A stretch of 64,000 nucleotides of DNA from Plastoroseomonas hellenica (lineage in GTDB: Bacteria; Pseudomonadota; Alphaproteobacteria; Acetobacterales; Acetobacteraceae), in NCBI RefSeq assembly GCF_018129085.1, contig NZ_JAAGBB010000012.1, forward strand, positions 98,519-162,518. The letters are read 5' to 3'. The stretch's first letter is position 1; each line of letters begins with the position of its first letter. The notes under the pieces are model-generated. The model did not search any database and was not told the DNA's origin. It was given only the letters and a program-made list of their open reading frames with translations. A program made the translations under genes and the position numbers. Of the stretch, positions 49,642 to 59,378 are shown piece by piece.

Positions 49642-52356
49642 ATGACCGGCTATCTCGATGCGATGGAGCAGAACAGGTCGCAGGATACGCCGCGCGAAGG
49701 CCGCGCCCCGATTCCACGCGCCGATGGCGCGACCCCCGCCATGGCGCAATGGTTCGTGGCCAAGGCCGCGCATCCGGACGCGCTGGTGTTCTTCCGGATG
49801 GGCGATTTCTTCGAGATGTTCTTCAGCGATGCCGAGGCGGCGTCGGAAGCGCTCGACATCGCCCTGACATACAGGGGCGAGCATCGCGGCCAGCCGATCG
49901 CCATGTGCGGCGTCCCGGCGCATGCGGTCGACAGCTACCTGGCGCGGCTGATCCGGCGCGGCTTCCGGGTCGCGATCTGTGACCAGATGGAGACACCCGA
50001 GGAGGCGAAGCGCCGCAAGGCGCCGACCATCCGGCGCGAGGTGGTGCGCGTCGTCACCCCCGGGACGGTGACAGAGGAGGCACTGCTCGACGCCTCCCGC
50101 CCCGCCTGGCTGCTGGCGCTGGCCCCGGACGGGGCGCGGATCGGCGCCGCCTGGCTCGACGTCTCGACCGGCGCCTTCCAGACGGAGGCGCTGCCGCTCG
50201 CGGCGCTGCCGGCGCTGCTGGCGCGGCTCGACCCCGCGGAGGTGGTGGCACCGGAAGCGCTGGCCGGCGACCCCGCGCTGGCGCCCGTGCTGGGACTGCT
50301 CGCGGTCGCCGCCCCCTCCTCCGACCCCGGCGCACGGCTGGCCGATGCCTATGGCGTCGCGACCCTCGAAGGCTTCGGCGTCTTTTCCGGCCCCGAGATC
50401 GCGGCGGCAACGATGGCGGTCGATTACGTGCGGGCGACCCAGGCCGGGGTGCTGCCGCGGCTATCGCCGCCGGCGCCGCAGGGCGGGCGCGGGTTGCTGC
50501 AGATGGACGCGGCGACGCGCCGCAGCCTGGAGATCCTGAAAGGCGAGCGCGGCGGCGCCAAGGACTGCCTGCTCGGCGCCGTCGACCGCACGGTGACGGC
50601 CGCCGGCGCGCGCGAGCTGGCGGCGCGGCTTTCGGCGCCGCTCGCCGATGCGGAGGCGATCGCGGCGCGGCATGACGCGGTCGGCTTCCTGATCGATGCC
50701 GCGGCGCTGCGCGGCGCCATGCGTGCGGCGCTGAAGGGCGCGCCCGACATGGCCCGCGCCCTGGCGCGCCTCTCCCTCGACCGCTTCGCGCCGCGCGACC
50801 TGGCGGCGATCCGCGACGGGCTGGCGCGCGCCGGCGCCATCGCCGCGGCCCTGGCCGATCCTGCCGGCATGCCGCCGCTGCCGTCCTTGTTGCGGGAAGC
50901 GGCGTCCGCGCTGGAATGGCAGGGACCGCAGCCGGAGCTGGCCCGGGCGCTGGCCGAGACGCTGCCGGCGCGGCTGGAAGATGGCGGCCTGGTCGCGCCC
51001 GGCTATGACGGCGAGCTGGATGCGCTGCGGCGGCTCCGCGACGATGCCCGCGGCGCCATTGCGGCGCTGCAGATGGAGCTGGCGCAGGCCTGGGGCGTCG
51101 CCAGCCTCAAGATCAAGCACCACCAGCAATTCGGCTACCTGGCGGAGCTGCCGCTGGCAGCCGGCGAGACCTTGCTGCGCAAGCCACCCGCCGCGCCGCA
51201 TGCGCCGATCCACCGCCAGACCATGGCGAATGCCATGCGCTTCACCTGCACCGCACTCGCCGAGCTCGACCGCAAGCTGTCGGAAGCCGGGGATCGCGCA
51301 CGGCAGCGGGAGCGCCGCATCGCGCAGCATCTGCGGAAGCTCTGCCTGGACGCGGCGGGGCCGGTCGCCGCCTCGGCCCAGGCGCTGGCGGAGTGCGACG
51401 TGCATGCCGGCGCCGCCGAGATCGCCGCGGCCGGCGCCTGGTGCCGGCCGGAGCTCGGCGCCCGCGCCGAATTCGCGGTGACCGCGGCCCGGCACCCGGT
51501 GGTGGAGGCGGCGCTGGCCCGGGCGCGCGGCCCCGCCTTCGTGCCCAATGACTGCGACCTCTCGGCCGGGCGGCGGCTCTGCCTGCTGACCGGGCCGAAC
51601 ATGGCCGGCAAATCGACCTATCTGCGGCAAAACGCGCTGCTGGTGATCCTGGCCCAGGCCGGGCTCTTCATACCGGCCGAGCATGCCGTGCTCGGCATCG
51701 TCGACCGGCTCTTCTCCCGCGTCGGCGCCTCGGACGACCTCGCCGGCGGTCGCTCGACCTTCATGGTCGAGATGGCGGAGACGGCGGCGATCCTGAACCA
51801 GGCGACCGACCGCTCCCTGGTCGTGCTGGACGAGGTCGGGCGCGGCACCGCCACCTGGGACGGGCTGGCGATCGCCTGGGCGGTGCTGGAGGCGCTGCAT
51901 GATCGCATCCGCTGCCGCGCGATCTTCGCGACCCACTTCCACGAGCTGACGGCGCTGGCCGGGAAGCTGCCGGAGCTTGCGCCTGCGACGATGCAGGTGC
52001 GCGAATGGCGCGGGTCCGTGGTGTTCCAGCACAGCGTCGCGCCGGGGGCGGCGGAGAAGAGCTGGGGGCTGCATGTCGCCCGCCTTGCAGGTGTCCCGCG
52101 CGGCGTGGTGACGCGGGCCGAGGCCGTGCTGAAAGCCTTGGAAGAGCGGGCGCGCGGGCTGGATCCGCTATCGGACGAGCTGCCGCTCTTCGCCCGCCCC
52201 GCCCCTGTCCGGCAGCCTGACGCCGCGCCGCCGCCGGTGCTGGAGGCCCTGGCCGCAATCGACCCCGACGCGCTGTCGCCCCGTGAGGCACAGGAAGCAC
52301 TCTATCGCCTGAAAACATTGTTGCAGCGCGAAGGGCCCCTTGGCCCCGCCGCATAG
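49642..52356 (+). CDS. mutS: DNA mismatch repair protein MutS
   Basis: The 904-residue protein has the mismatch-contacting region in VFFRMGDFFEMFFSDAEAAS (FxE, about residue 56), the Walker A GPNMAGKSTYLRQN (about 650) and Walker B VVLDEVGRGTATWDG (about 728). C-terminal helices carry the dimer/tetramer region. It recognises mispairs with MutL. The start may alternatively be ATG 49663. It is divergent from maeB and followed by glnD 20 bases later, a common alphaproteobacterial order. Confidence 0.97.
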   Translation: MTGYLDAMEQNRSQDTPREGRAPIPRADGATPAMAQWFVAKAAHPDALVFFRMGDFFEMFFSDAEAASEALDIALTYRGEHRGQPIAMCGVPAHAVDSYLARLIRRGFRVAICDQMETPEEAKRRKAPTIRREVVRVVTPGTVTEEALLDASRPAWLLALAPDGARIGAAWLDVSTGAFQTEALPLAALPALLARLDPAEVVAPEALAGDPALAPVLGLLAVAAPSSDPGARLADAYGVATLEGFGVFSGPEIAAATMAVDYVRATQAGVLPRLSPPAPQGGRGLLQMDAATRRSLEILKGERGGAKDCLLGAVDRTVTAAGARELAARLSAPLADAEAIAARHDAVGFLIDAAALRGAMRAALKGAPDMARALARLSLDRFAPRDLAAIRDGLARAGAIAAALADPAGMPPLPSLLREAASALEWQGPQPELARALAETLPARLEDGGLVAPGYDGELDALRRLRDDARGAIAALQMELAQAWGVASLKIKHHQQFGYLAELPLAAGETLLRKPPAAPHAPIHRQTMANAMRFTCTALAELDRKLSEAGDRARQRERRIAQHLRKLCLDAAGPVAASAQALAECDVHAGAAEIAAAGAWCRPELGARAEFAVTAARHPVVEAALARARGPAFVPNDCDLSAGRRLCLLTGPNMAGKSTYLRQNALLVILAQAGLFIPAEHAVLGIVDRLFSRVGASDDLAGGRSTFMVEMAETAAILNQATDRSLVVLDEVGRGTATWDGLAIAWAVLEALHDRIRCRAIFATHFHELTALAGKLPELAPATMQVREWRGSVVFQHSVAPGAAEKSWGLHVARLAGVPRGVVTRAEAVLKALEERARGLDPLSDELPLFARPAPVRQPDAAPPPVLEALAAIDPDALSPREAQEALYRLKTLLQREGPLGPAA

Positions 52357-52376
52357 GACACGATAGTGTCAAGGGG

Positions 52377-55178
52377 ATGAAAGCCAGTCAGACCGCCGCA
52401 TTGCAGGCGATCACGCCGAGCGGCGGAGCGCGCGCCATTACGCCGCTTGCCGATCCGCCGGATGTCCTGCCCGACCTGATCGCCCATCTGGTGCCGGATG
52501 GGCATCCGATTGCGCGGGATGCGGCGCTGGCGGTGCTGCGGCGGCATCTGGGGCGCATCCACAGCCGCGTGCAGCAGGCCTTCGAGGCGCGGGAGCTCTC
52601 CGGCCTTTCCGCCGCGCGCTGGATGGCGGCGCTGACCGATACCCTGATCGTTGCGATCCACAGCTATGCCGATGCGACCCTGCCGGCCACCAGGACGCGG
52701 GAGGTGCCGTTCTGCCTGGTGGCGACCGGGGGCTATGGGCGGGGCGTGCTGGCCCCCTTCTCCGACATAGACCTGCTGTTCCTGACCGACGCGCCGATGA
52801 GCCCCCGCGGCCAGCGCCACGTCGAGTTCATGCTCTATCTGCTGTGGGATCTCGGCCTGAAGGTCGGGCACGCGACCCGCAGCGTCACGGATTGCCTGGA
52901 GGATGCGAAGGGCGACGCCACGATCCTGACCGCGCTGCTCGACGCCCGGCCGCTCGCCGGCGATGGCGCCGTCTTCAACCTCTTCGCCGCGGCTTTCGCC
53001 AAGGCGCGGGCGGATTGGGGCTTCGGGCATTTCCTCTCCGCCAAGCGCGCCGAGCGCGCCGCGCGCCATGCCCGTTACGGCGAGAGCCCCTTCCTGGTGG
53101 AGCCGCATGTCAAGGAAGGCCGCGGCGGGCTGCGCGACCTGCAGACCCTCTATTGGCTGTCGCGCTACGCCTTCGGCGTGCAGCGCATGCCGGAGCTGGT
53201 GGGCGCCGACGCCCCTGGCGGCGGCCTGATCACGGAGGAGGAGGCGAAGGCGATCCGCCGCGCCTGGGACTTCCTCTGGACCGTCCGCTTCCACCTGCAC
53301 CTGGTCGCCGGCCGCGCCGAGGAGCGGCTGACCTTCGACTTCCAGCCCGTCGTCGGCGCCCGCATGGGCTACACGCGCCATGGCAAGCAGGACGGGGTAG
53401 AGCGCTTTATGAAGCACCTCTTCCTGACGGTGCGTGACGTGGCGCGGCTGACCCGCATGCTGGAGCCGGGGATCGAGCGCGCGGCGCTCGGGCTGCCAGC
53501 GGTGCTGCCGGCGTCCGACCGGGCGCTCTCCGATGCCGGCTTCGCGCTGGCCGATGGCAAGCTGATCGCTGCCCCCGGCTTCGACTTCCGCGAGAAGCCG
53601 GTGCTGATGCTGCGCCTCGTCAAGCTGGCGCGCGACCGTGGGCTCGAGATCCATCCCCTCGCCTTCCGGGCGCTGATCCGGCAGTCGCGCCACGCGGTGA
53701 AGCTGCGCGGCGATCCGGAGGCGAATGCGATCTTCCTCGACCTGCTCTCGGGTCGCGACGGTGCCGCCTGGCTGCGGCAGCTCAACGAAGCGGGTTTCCT
53801 CTCACGCTTCCTGCCGGACTGGGCGCGCATCGTCGGGCTGATGCAGTTCGACACCTATCATGTCTTCACCGTCGACGAGCACACCGTCGAGGCGATCGGC
53901 GTGCTCGGCCAGCTCGACCGCAACGAGCTGTCGGAGATCGCGCCGGTCGCGAGCGAGCTGCTCGGCCAGTTGCAGTCGCGCCGCGCGCTCTATGTCGCGA
54001 CCTTGCTGCACGATATCGCCAAGGGCCGCGGCGGCGACCATTCGGAGCTCGGCGCCCAGGTGGCGCAGGAGGTCTGCCCGCGGCTCGGCCTGACGCCGGA
54101 GGAGACCGAGACCGTCTCCTGGCTGGTGCTGCACCACCTGCTGATCAGCCAGACCGCCTTCAAGCGCGATATCGAGGATCCGAAGACCATCCTCGACATC
54201 GCCGAGGTGGTGCAATCGCCGGAGCGGCTGCGCCTGCTGCTCGTGCTGACCGTCGCCGACATGCGCGCGGTCGGGCCCAAGGTCTGGAATGGCTGGAAGG
54301 CGACGCTGCTGCGGGAGCTCTACTGGCGCGTCGCGGAAGTGCTGGCCGGCGGGCTTTCGGTGCCGGAGCGGGATGTGCGCGTGGCCCGCGCCAAGGAAGC
54401 GGCAGCATCCCTGCTCAAGGGCCGGCCGAAGCCGGAGCTGGAGCGTTTCCTCTCCCTCGGCTACCCCGGCTACTGGCTGAGCTTCGACCCGCAGACCCAT
54501 GCGCGCCATGCGATGATGGTGCGGGAGGCGGATACCAGCGGCACGCCGCTGACCATCCGCACCCGGGTGCTGGAAGCGCGCAGCGTCACCGAGGTGACGG
54601 TCTACTGTACCGACCACCCGGGCCTGTTCAGCAAGATCGCCGGCGCGCTCGCCGTCGCCGGCGCCTCCATCGTCGATGCGCGCATCCATACGATGACCGA
54701 CGGCACCGCGCTCGACACCTTCTGGGTCCAGGATGCCTCCGGCGCCGCCTTCGACCAGCCGCACCGCCTGGCCCGCCTTTCCGTCCTGATCGAGCAGTCG
54801 CTCTCCGGCCGGCTCAAGCTCGCCGAGGAGATCCGCAAGGTGCGGCGGGAGCCGGCGCGGCTCCGCGCGGTGACGGTGCCGCCACGCGTCGTCATCGACA
54901 ACCATGCGAGCAACACCCACACCGTCATCGAGGTGAACGGCCGCGACCGCCCCGGGCTGCTGCACGACATGACGGCGGCGATCAGCGCCCAGGGCATGCA
55001 GATCGCGTCCGCGCACATCACCACCTATGGCGTGCGCGCGGTCGACGTCTTCTACGTGAAGGACGTCTTCGGCCTGAAGATCGAGAACGAGCGCAAGCTG
55101 GCGCAACTGCGTGAGGCATTGGCTGAAAGCCTGATGACGCCGGAGAGCCAGCCGGCGCCGGTCCCGGCACGGGCCTAG
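52377..55178 (+). CDS. glnD: [protein-PII] uridylyltransferase/uridylyl-removing enzyme
   Basis: This 933-residue sensor has a nucleotidyltransferase site TGGYGRGVLAPFSDIDLLFL (GxG...DxD, about residue 117), an HD phosphohydrolase site TLLHDIAKGRGGDHSELG (about 543) and two C-terminal ACT domains (TDHPGLFSKIAGALA, about 742; RDRPGLLHDMTAAIS, about 857). It adds UMP to PII under nitrogen limitation and removes it when glutamine binds the ACT domains. A structured element begins at its stop codon. Confidence 0.97.
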   Translation: MKASQTAALQAITPSGGARAITPLADPPDVLPDLIAHLVPDGHPIARDAALAVLRRHLGRIHSRVQQAFEARELSGLSAARWMAALTDTLIVAIHSYADATLPATRTREVPFCLVATGGYGRGVLAPFSDIDLLFLTDAPMSPRGQRHVEFMLYLLWDLGLKVGHATRSVTDCLEDAKGDATILTALLDARPLAGDGAVFNLFAAAFAKARADWGFGHFLSAKRAERAARHARYGESPFLVEPHVKEGRGGLRDLQTLYWLSRYAFGVQRMPELVGADAPGGGLITEEEAKAIRRAWDFLWTVRFHLHLVAGRAEERLTFDFQPVVGARMGYTRHGKQDGVERFMKHLFLTVRDVARLTRMLEPGIERAALGLPAVLPASDRALSDAGFALADGKLIAAPGFDFREKPVLMLRLVKLARDRGLEIHPLAFRALIRQSRHAVKLRGDPEANAIFLDLLSGRDGAAWLRQLNEAGFLSRFLPDWARIVGLMQFDTYHVFTVDEHTVEAIGVLGQLDRNELSEIAPVASELLGQLQSRRALYVATLLHDIAKGRGGDHSELGAQVAQEVCPRLGLTPEETETVSWLVLHHLLISQTAFKRDIEDPKTILDIAEVVQSPERLRLLLVLTVADMRAVGPKVWNGWKATLLRELYWRVAEVLAGGLSVPERDVRVARAKEAAASLLKGRPKPELERFLSLGYPGYWLSFDPQTHARHAMMVREADTSGTPLTIRTRVLEARSVTEVTVYCTDHPGLFSKIAGALAVAGASIVDARIHTMTDGTALDTFWVQDASGAAFDQPHRLARLSVLIEQSLSGRLKLAEEIRKVRREPARLRAVTVPPRVVIDNHASNTHTVIEVNGRDRPGLLHDMTAAISAQGMQIASAHITTYGVRAVDVFYVKDVFGLKIENERKLAQLREALAESLMTPESQPAPVPARA

Positions 55179-55340
55179 GGCGGATCGCCATTCAGCCTTC
55201 GGGGTCGCCCGGCGGGTCTTTTCCGCGCTGGCGGCGTTGCGCGGCTTGCCGATGCAACCAGCATCGGCAGCGCCGCGCGCCTGGCCAGCTCGAAAAATCC
55301 CTCGCCAGGCGCCTTCCGGTGCTGAATGTCGATACCGCCT
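55177..55340. repeat. 164-base structured palindromic element, copy 2
   Basis: It starts inside the glnD stop. Imperfect terminal arms are 55177-55196 and 55321-55340 (both ending in ...ATTCAGC when read inward). The apical hairpin gccgatgc-aacca-gcatcggc (55248-55268) is identical to copy 1. Flanking strings ggcgggtcttttccg and cgaaaaatccctcgcca match copy 1. Intermediate stems (gctgg/ccagc, gcgcggc/gccgcgc) have other bases than copy 1 but still pair. The rest of the gap to 55369 has no gene. Confidence 0.7.
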
Positions 55341-55368
55341 AGATCGCTCGCGTTCACGGACCAAGCAT

Positions 55369-56439
55369 CTAGCGCGTCGACCAATTGCCGGTCACCAGAC
55401 CTCCGAGCCAACGGCTCCGGTACGGACGAGATGCCTGGAGCGCCGCGTTCAGGTCCGGCTGCGGCTCTGCCTGCGCACGGATCTCGAGACCGACCGCCGT
55501 CGAGAGCAGCGGGCGACCTTGGAGCCATGAATCGTCCTGCGGTGTCCCCGCGAGGCTGGCAATGGCTGACGGGTCCCGCGCCGCCGAGAACGCGAAACGC
55601 GTCAGTCGCTGAAGCGCAGCCTGTTCGGCACCCGGCAACGCCACGTCGTTGACGCGCGCGAGCCGCTCGAGGGCCGCGATGGGTTCCAGCGCGAACAGGT
55701 GGTACCGCAATGCCAGACCGCCACGCGCGAGCTCTTGCGGCAGAGCACCGGCTGGGGTGACCTGCGACAACTGCGCGCGCAGCTTCCCGACGCCCCAATA
55801 GAAATGCGATCGGTCGTCACTCGCGATTCCCGCGGCCGCGACTGCGAGACCAGCCCAGGCGGCATGGTTGTTTCGAAGGTCGCTGATGGCCGCCTGGCTG
55901 GCCCGGTCGTAGTACGGCCGGATCGCCCGTGCCAGGTCCCGCATCCATGTCGCAACCCGTCCAGCCGCCACGGGATCGTGCCCAGGAACCTCGCGGACCT
56001 GGAGGAAGGCGAGCGCGGCGCCAGCCAACGCCCAGACCCGATGATAGCTCCCTTGGAGATTCACCGCGCCGAGCATCGCCCGCGCCTGCGCCCACGCATC
56101 CAGGAGCCTGACCGCGCACGCTGCCGCTCCTTGCTCGCCCGAGCGCGCCCTCTCGACAGCGGCTTGGACGACATTCGCCAGGGCGTCCAGCCTTGCTTGC
56201 ACGGCGCGATCGGCTTCCAGCCGAGCGGGGTCGACGCGGCTATATGCAGGATCGGTGTAGTAAGCCACGCCCTCGATATTGAGCATCGGTTCCGGCGCTT
56301 CCGGGCAGCGGGAGGCCGGTCTCGTAGGGGATGGCAGCGGCGCGAACGGCGATCGCAGGGGTTCCGCCATCGCGGCCGAGCTGGTGCCGATCGACAGCAT
56401 CAGCATGCCCGCGGTGACATACTCGGAAAGTCGATTCAT
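55369..56439 (-). CDS. alginate lyase family (PL5/AlgL-like) protein
   Basis: The 356-residue protein has a signal peptide (MNRLSEYVTAGMLMLSIGTS). Its core shows the helical barrel of AlgL-type lyases: QGSYHRVWALAGAALAFLQV, then NNHAAWAGLAVAAAG (NNHxxW with the catalytic His), DRSHFYWGVGK and LRYHLFALEPIAAL. PL5 enzymes cleave uronate polymers by beta-elimination in the periplasm. The flanking bases look less GC-rich than their neighbours, and no alg biosynthetic genes are adjacent, so it may have been acquired. A uronate-polymer substrate is inference. Confidence 0.78.
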   Translation of the reverse strand: MNRLSEYVTAGMLMLSIGTSSAAMAEPLRSPFAPLPSPTRPASRCPEAPEPMLNIEGVAYYTDPAYSRVDPARLEADRAVQARLDALANVVQAAVERARSGEQGAAACAVRLLDAWAQARAMLGAVNLQGSYHRVWALAGAALAFLQVREVPGHDPVAAGRVATWMRDLARAIRPYYDRASQAAISDLRNNHAAWAGLAVAAAGIASDDRSHFYWGVGKLRAQLSQVTPAGALPQELARGGLALRYHLFALEPIAALERLARVNDVALPGAEQAALQRLTRFAFSAARDPSAIASLAGTPQDDSWLQGRPLLSTAVGLEIRAQAEPQPDLNAALQASRPYRSRWLGGLVTGNWSTR

Positions 56440-56573
56440 GGCATCTGCAGCGCGCGCTCAGGCTGCATGAGGAACCTCTCGGCGACAACGGGAACTCGCT
56501 CGCGGATCGCCCGCCAGCACATTTGAGCCGAGAATCCAAATTCAATCCCCATCCACTCCTTCTGCAAGTAGTG

Positions 56574-57116
56574 CTAACCCTTCCGCACGAATTCCGCGAA
56601 GACGGCGAGCTGCTTCGCGATCAGGCCGCGCGTCGGCTCATCGGTGATGGCGTCCGCCGAGAGCTTGTTCTGTGCCTGGCCGACCATGATCTCGGGCTTG
56701 TTCAGCACCCGCGCCTCCAGCGCCACCAGCGTCTGCCGCAGGTGATGCTGGCAGCGCACGCCGCCCATGGCGCCCATCGATGCGGTCTGGATCGCCACCG
56801 GCTTGCCGGCGAGCGGCTGCGGCTTGAGTCGTGAGAGCCAGTCGATGCCGTTCTTCAGCACGCCCGGCATCGAGTAGTTGTATTCCGGCGTCACGATGAT
56901 CACGCCATCCGCCGCCGCGATGCGGGCGGCGAGCGCCGTGGCCGGCGCCGGCATCCCCGCCGCTTCGACGTCACCGTCATAGAGCGGGAAATCGCCCAGC
57001 CCTTCGAAGATCTCGATCGCGACGCCCGCCGGCGCCAGTGCCGGCAGCGCATGCGCGATGACGCGGTTGTAGGAGGCACGGCGCAGGCTGCCGCAGACGA
57101 CGAGAAGCTTCGGCAC
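56574..57116 (-). CDS. NADPH-dependent FMN reductase family protein
   Basis: The 180-residue flavodoxin-like protein begins KLLVVCGSLRRASYNRVIAH (flavin-phosphate GSLRxxSxN motif) and has IVTPEYNYSMPGVLKNGIDW, the family signature for the isoalloxazine edge. It transfers NAD(P)H electrons to FMN or quinones. It is 3 bases downstream of the MetE-like gene, so probably co-transcribed. Confidence 0.93.
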   Translation of the reverse strand: MPKLLVVCGSLRRASYNRVIAHALPALAPAGVAIEIFEGLGDFPLYDGDVEAAGMPAPATALAARIAAADGVIIVTPEYNYSMPGVLKNGIDWLSRLKPQPLAGKPVAIQTASMGAMGGVRCQHHLRQTLVALEARVLNKPEIMVGQAQNKLSADAITDEPTRGLIAKQLAVFAEFVRKG

Positions 57117-57119
57117 GGT

Positions 57120-58154
57120 TCAGCCCCCTTCGATCTCGCGGCGGACGATCGCCGCACCCTCCACCATCGCCCGCATCTTCCCGAAGGCGACATCCCGCGG
57201 CAGGTACTTCATGCCGCAATCCGGTGCCACGATCACCTTCTCCGCATCCACGTAGGGCAGCGCGCGGCGGATGCGCGCCGCCACCGTCTCCGGCGTTTCG
57301 ACAGTCATATCCGACAGGTCGATGACGCCGAGGATGATCTCCTTGCCGCGCAGCGTCCCCAGCACCTTGGTGTCGAGCTTCGACTGCGCGGTTTCGATCG
57401 AGATCTGGTTAACGCGGCAGTTGCAGAATTCCGGCAGGAAGGAATAGCCCTCCGGCCGCTCGTGGATGATCGCGGCATAGCCGAAGCAGATATGGACGGC
57501 GGTCTTGCCCTCGACGCCCTCCAGCGCCGCATCCAGCGCGGCCAGCCCGTATTTCCGCGCCTTTTCCGGCCGCGCCTGCATATAGGGCTCGTCCACCTGC
57601 ACGATGTCGGCGCCGGCGGCGAAGAGGTCCTTGATCTCGGCGTTCACGGCGGCGGCGTAGTCCATCACCATCTCCGCCTCGTCCTTGTAGAAATCATTCT
57701 GCGCCTGCTGGGCCATGGTGAAGGGCCCGGGCACCGTGATCTTGATCCGCCGGTCGGTGTTGGCGCGCAGGAAGCGCACATCCTCCGCCTCCACTGCATG
57801 GCGCCGGCTGATGCGCCCGAAGACGCGCGGCACCGGGTTCGGATGCCCGCTGCGGTCGAGCGCGGTGCCGTGGTTGTCGAGATCGACGCCGTCCAGCGCT
57901 GTCGCGAAGCGGTTGGAGTAGCTTTCGCGCCGCACCTCGCCATCGGTGATGATGTCGAGCCCGGCGCGTTCCTGATCCCGAATCGCGATCAGCGTCGCAT
58001 CTTGCTGCGCCTGCTCCAGATGCTCCGGCGCTACGCGCCACAGCTCCTTCGCGCGCACGCGCGGCGGAAAGCGGCCGGCCAGCCGCTGCCGGTCGATCAG
58101 CCATTCCGGCTGCGGATAGGAGCCGACGAGCGAGGTGGGCAGCAGGCGGTTCAT
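57120..58154 (-). CDS. cobalamin-independent methionine synthase II (MetE C-terminal-like) family protein
   Basis: The start at MNRLLPTSLVGSYPQPEWLI follows GGGGGAACG and gives 344 residues, about the size of the MetE catalytic barrel alone. Likely zinc ligands are His/Cys in VHICFGYA and Cys in APDCGMKYLPRDVA; QVDEPYMQ is also conserved. MetE transfers a methyl group to homocysteine. Stand-alone members often act on other thiols or methyl donors, so the substrate is not certain. It forms a pair with the FMN reductase. Confidence 0.87.
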   Translation of the reverse strand: MNRLLPTSLVGSYPQPEWLIDRQRLAGRFPPRVRAKELWRVAPEHLEQAQQDATLIAIRDQERAGLDIITDGEVRRESYSNRFATALDGVDLDNHGTALDRSGHPNPVPRVFGRISRRHAVEAEDVRFLRANTDRRIKITVPGPFTMAQQAQNDFYKDEAEMVMDYAAAVNAEIKDLFAAGADIVQVDEPYMQARPEKARKYGLAALDAALEGVEGKTAVHICFGYAAIIHERPEGYSFLPEFCNCRVNQISIETAQSKLDTKVLGTLRGKEIILGVIDLSDMTVETPETVAARIRRALPYVDAEKVIVAPDCGMKYLPRDVAFGKMRAMVEGAAIVRREIEGG

Positions 58155-58239
58155 GGCGTTCCCCCGGGACAAGACCGGCGGAGCATAGGACCGAGATTGG
58201 CGGTGTCCACCGCGGAGGGTGGCGCAGTTCCCCGAGGCG

Positions 58240-59331
58240 CTACCCCAGCAGCCGCCCGATGACCCGGGCCGTGTAGTCCACCACCGGGATCACGCGCCCG
58301 TAGTTGATGCGGGTGGGTCCGATCACGCCGATGGCGCCGACGATCTTTTCCTGGCCGTTGCGGAACGGCGCCACCACCATCGAGAGACCGGTGCTGTCGA
58401 ACAGCCCGCTTTCCGCGCCGATGAAGATCTGCACGCCCTGGCCGCGCTGGGCCAGCTCCAGCAGGCGCAGCATCGTCTCCTGCGCTTCCAGCCGTTCAAA
58501 CAGCCGCTTGATCTCGGCGACATGCGCGGCCTGATCCAGATGCTCCAGCAGCCGCGACTGGCCGCGCAGGATCAGGGAGCCGCCACCGCCGCCCGACCAG
58601 GTGCCGAGGCCCGCTTCGATCACCTGCTGCGTCAGGTCGTCGAGCGCGGTGCGGTTGGCCGCGATCTCCTGCGTGACGACGCCGCGGGCTTCTTCCAGCG
58701 TGCGGCCGCCGAGGCGGGAATTCAGGTAGTTGCTGGCCTGGGTGAGCGCCGAGAGCGGCAGGCCAGGCGGCACCTCGATGACCCGGTTCTCGACCTGGCC
58801 GCCTTCCTGCACCAGCACCACCAGGGCGCGGCCCGGGCCCAAGGCCACGAACTCAATGTGCCGCACCGCGGACTCGGACTTCGGCGCCACCACCATGCCG
58901 GCGGCGCCGGCGAGGCCGGAGAGCATCTGCCCCGCTTCGCCCAGCGTCTCCTGCAGGGAGCGGCCGGAGGCGGCGCAGCGCACCGAGATCGCCTCCCGCT
59001 CGGCATCGCTGAGGTCGCCGAATTCGAGCAACCCATCGACAAAGAGCCGCAAGCCGCGCTCGGTCGGCAGCCGGCCGGCGGAGGTGTGGGGGGCGAAGAG
59101 CAGCCCCGCCTCCTCCAGATCCGCCATGACGTTGCGGATGGTGGCAGGGGACAGGTTCAGCGGCAGCCGGCGGGAGAGGGTGCGGGACCCGACCGGCTCC
59201 CCAGTTTCGACATAAGTCTCCACCAGCTCCCGCAGCACCGCCGCGCTGCGCGTGTCGAGCCCCGGCAGTATGGCGCCGAGGATGGGCTGGACATCGGGGC
59301 CGAGACCCCGACCGAAGCGCTGATCCGCCAT
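58240..59331 (-). CDS. hrcA: heat-inducible transcription repressor HrcA
   Basis: The 363-residue protein has an N-terminal winged helix (RELVETYVETGEPVGSRTLS, then LSPATIRNVMADLEEAGLL, about residues 35-75) and PHTSAGRLPTERGLRLFVD. The C-terminal half is the HrcA GAF-like domain ending in IGVIGPTRINYGRVIPVVDY. It represses groE-type operons at CIRCE sites. I see no CIRCE sequence in its own upstream DNA, and no dnaK/grpE neighbour in the window. Confidence 0.96.
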   Translation of the reverse strand: MADQRFGRGLGPDVQPILGAILPGLDTRSAAVLRELVETYVETGEPVGSRTLSRRLPLNLSPATIRNVMADLEEAGLLFAPHTSAGRLPTERGLRLFVDGLLEFGDLSDAEREAISVRCAASGRSLQETLGEAGQMLSGLAGAAGMVVAPKSESAVRHIEFVALGPGRALVVLVQEGGQVENRVIEVPPGLPLSALTQASNYLNSRLGGRTLEEARGVVTQEIAANRTALDDLTQQVIEAGLGTWSGGGGGSLILRGQSRLLEHLDQAAHVAEIKRLFERLEAQETMLRLLELAQRGQGVQIFIGAESGLFDSTGLSMVVAPFRNGQEKIVGAIGVIGPTRINYGRVIPVVDYTARVIGRLLG

Positions 59332-59378
59332 CCTGAAAGGCTAGGGAGCGCCCATGGCAAGGTCAACCATCACGTTGA

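Noticed and set aside
47063..49645. 860-codon open frame on the plus strand
   Set aside because: It lies exactly antisense to maeB, whose domains are unambiguous; the translation has no motif.
56545..56580. Possible CIRCE (HrcA) operator, because of gtgctaa
   Set aside because: Only one half-site fits; the opposite arm and 9-base spacing are absent, and it lies at the FMN reductase stop rather than a promoter.
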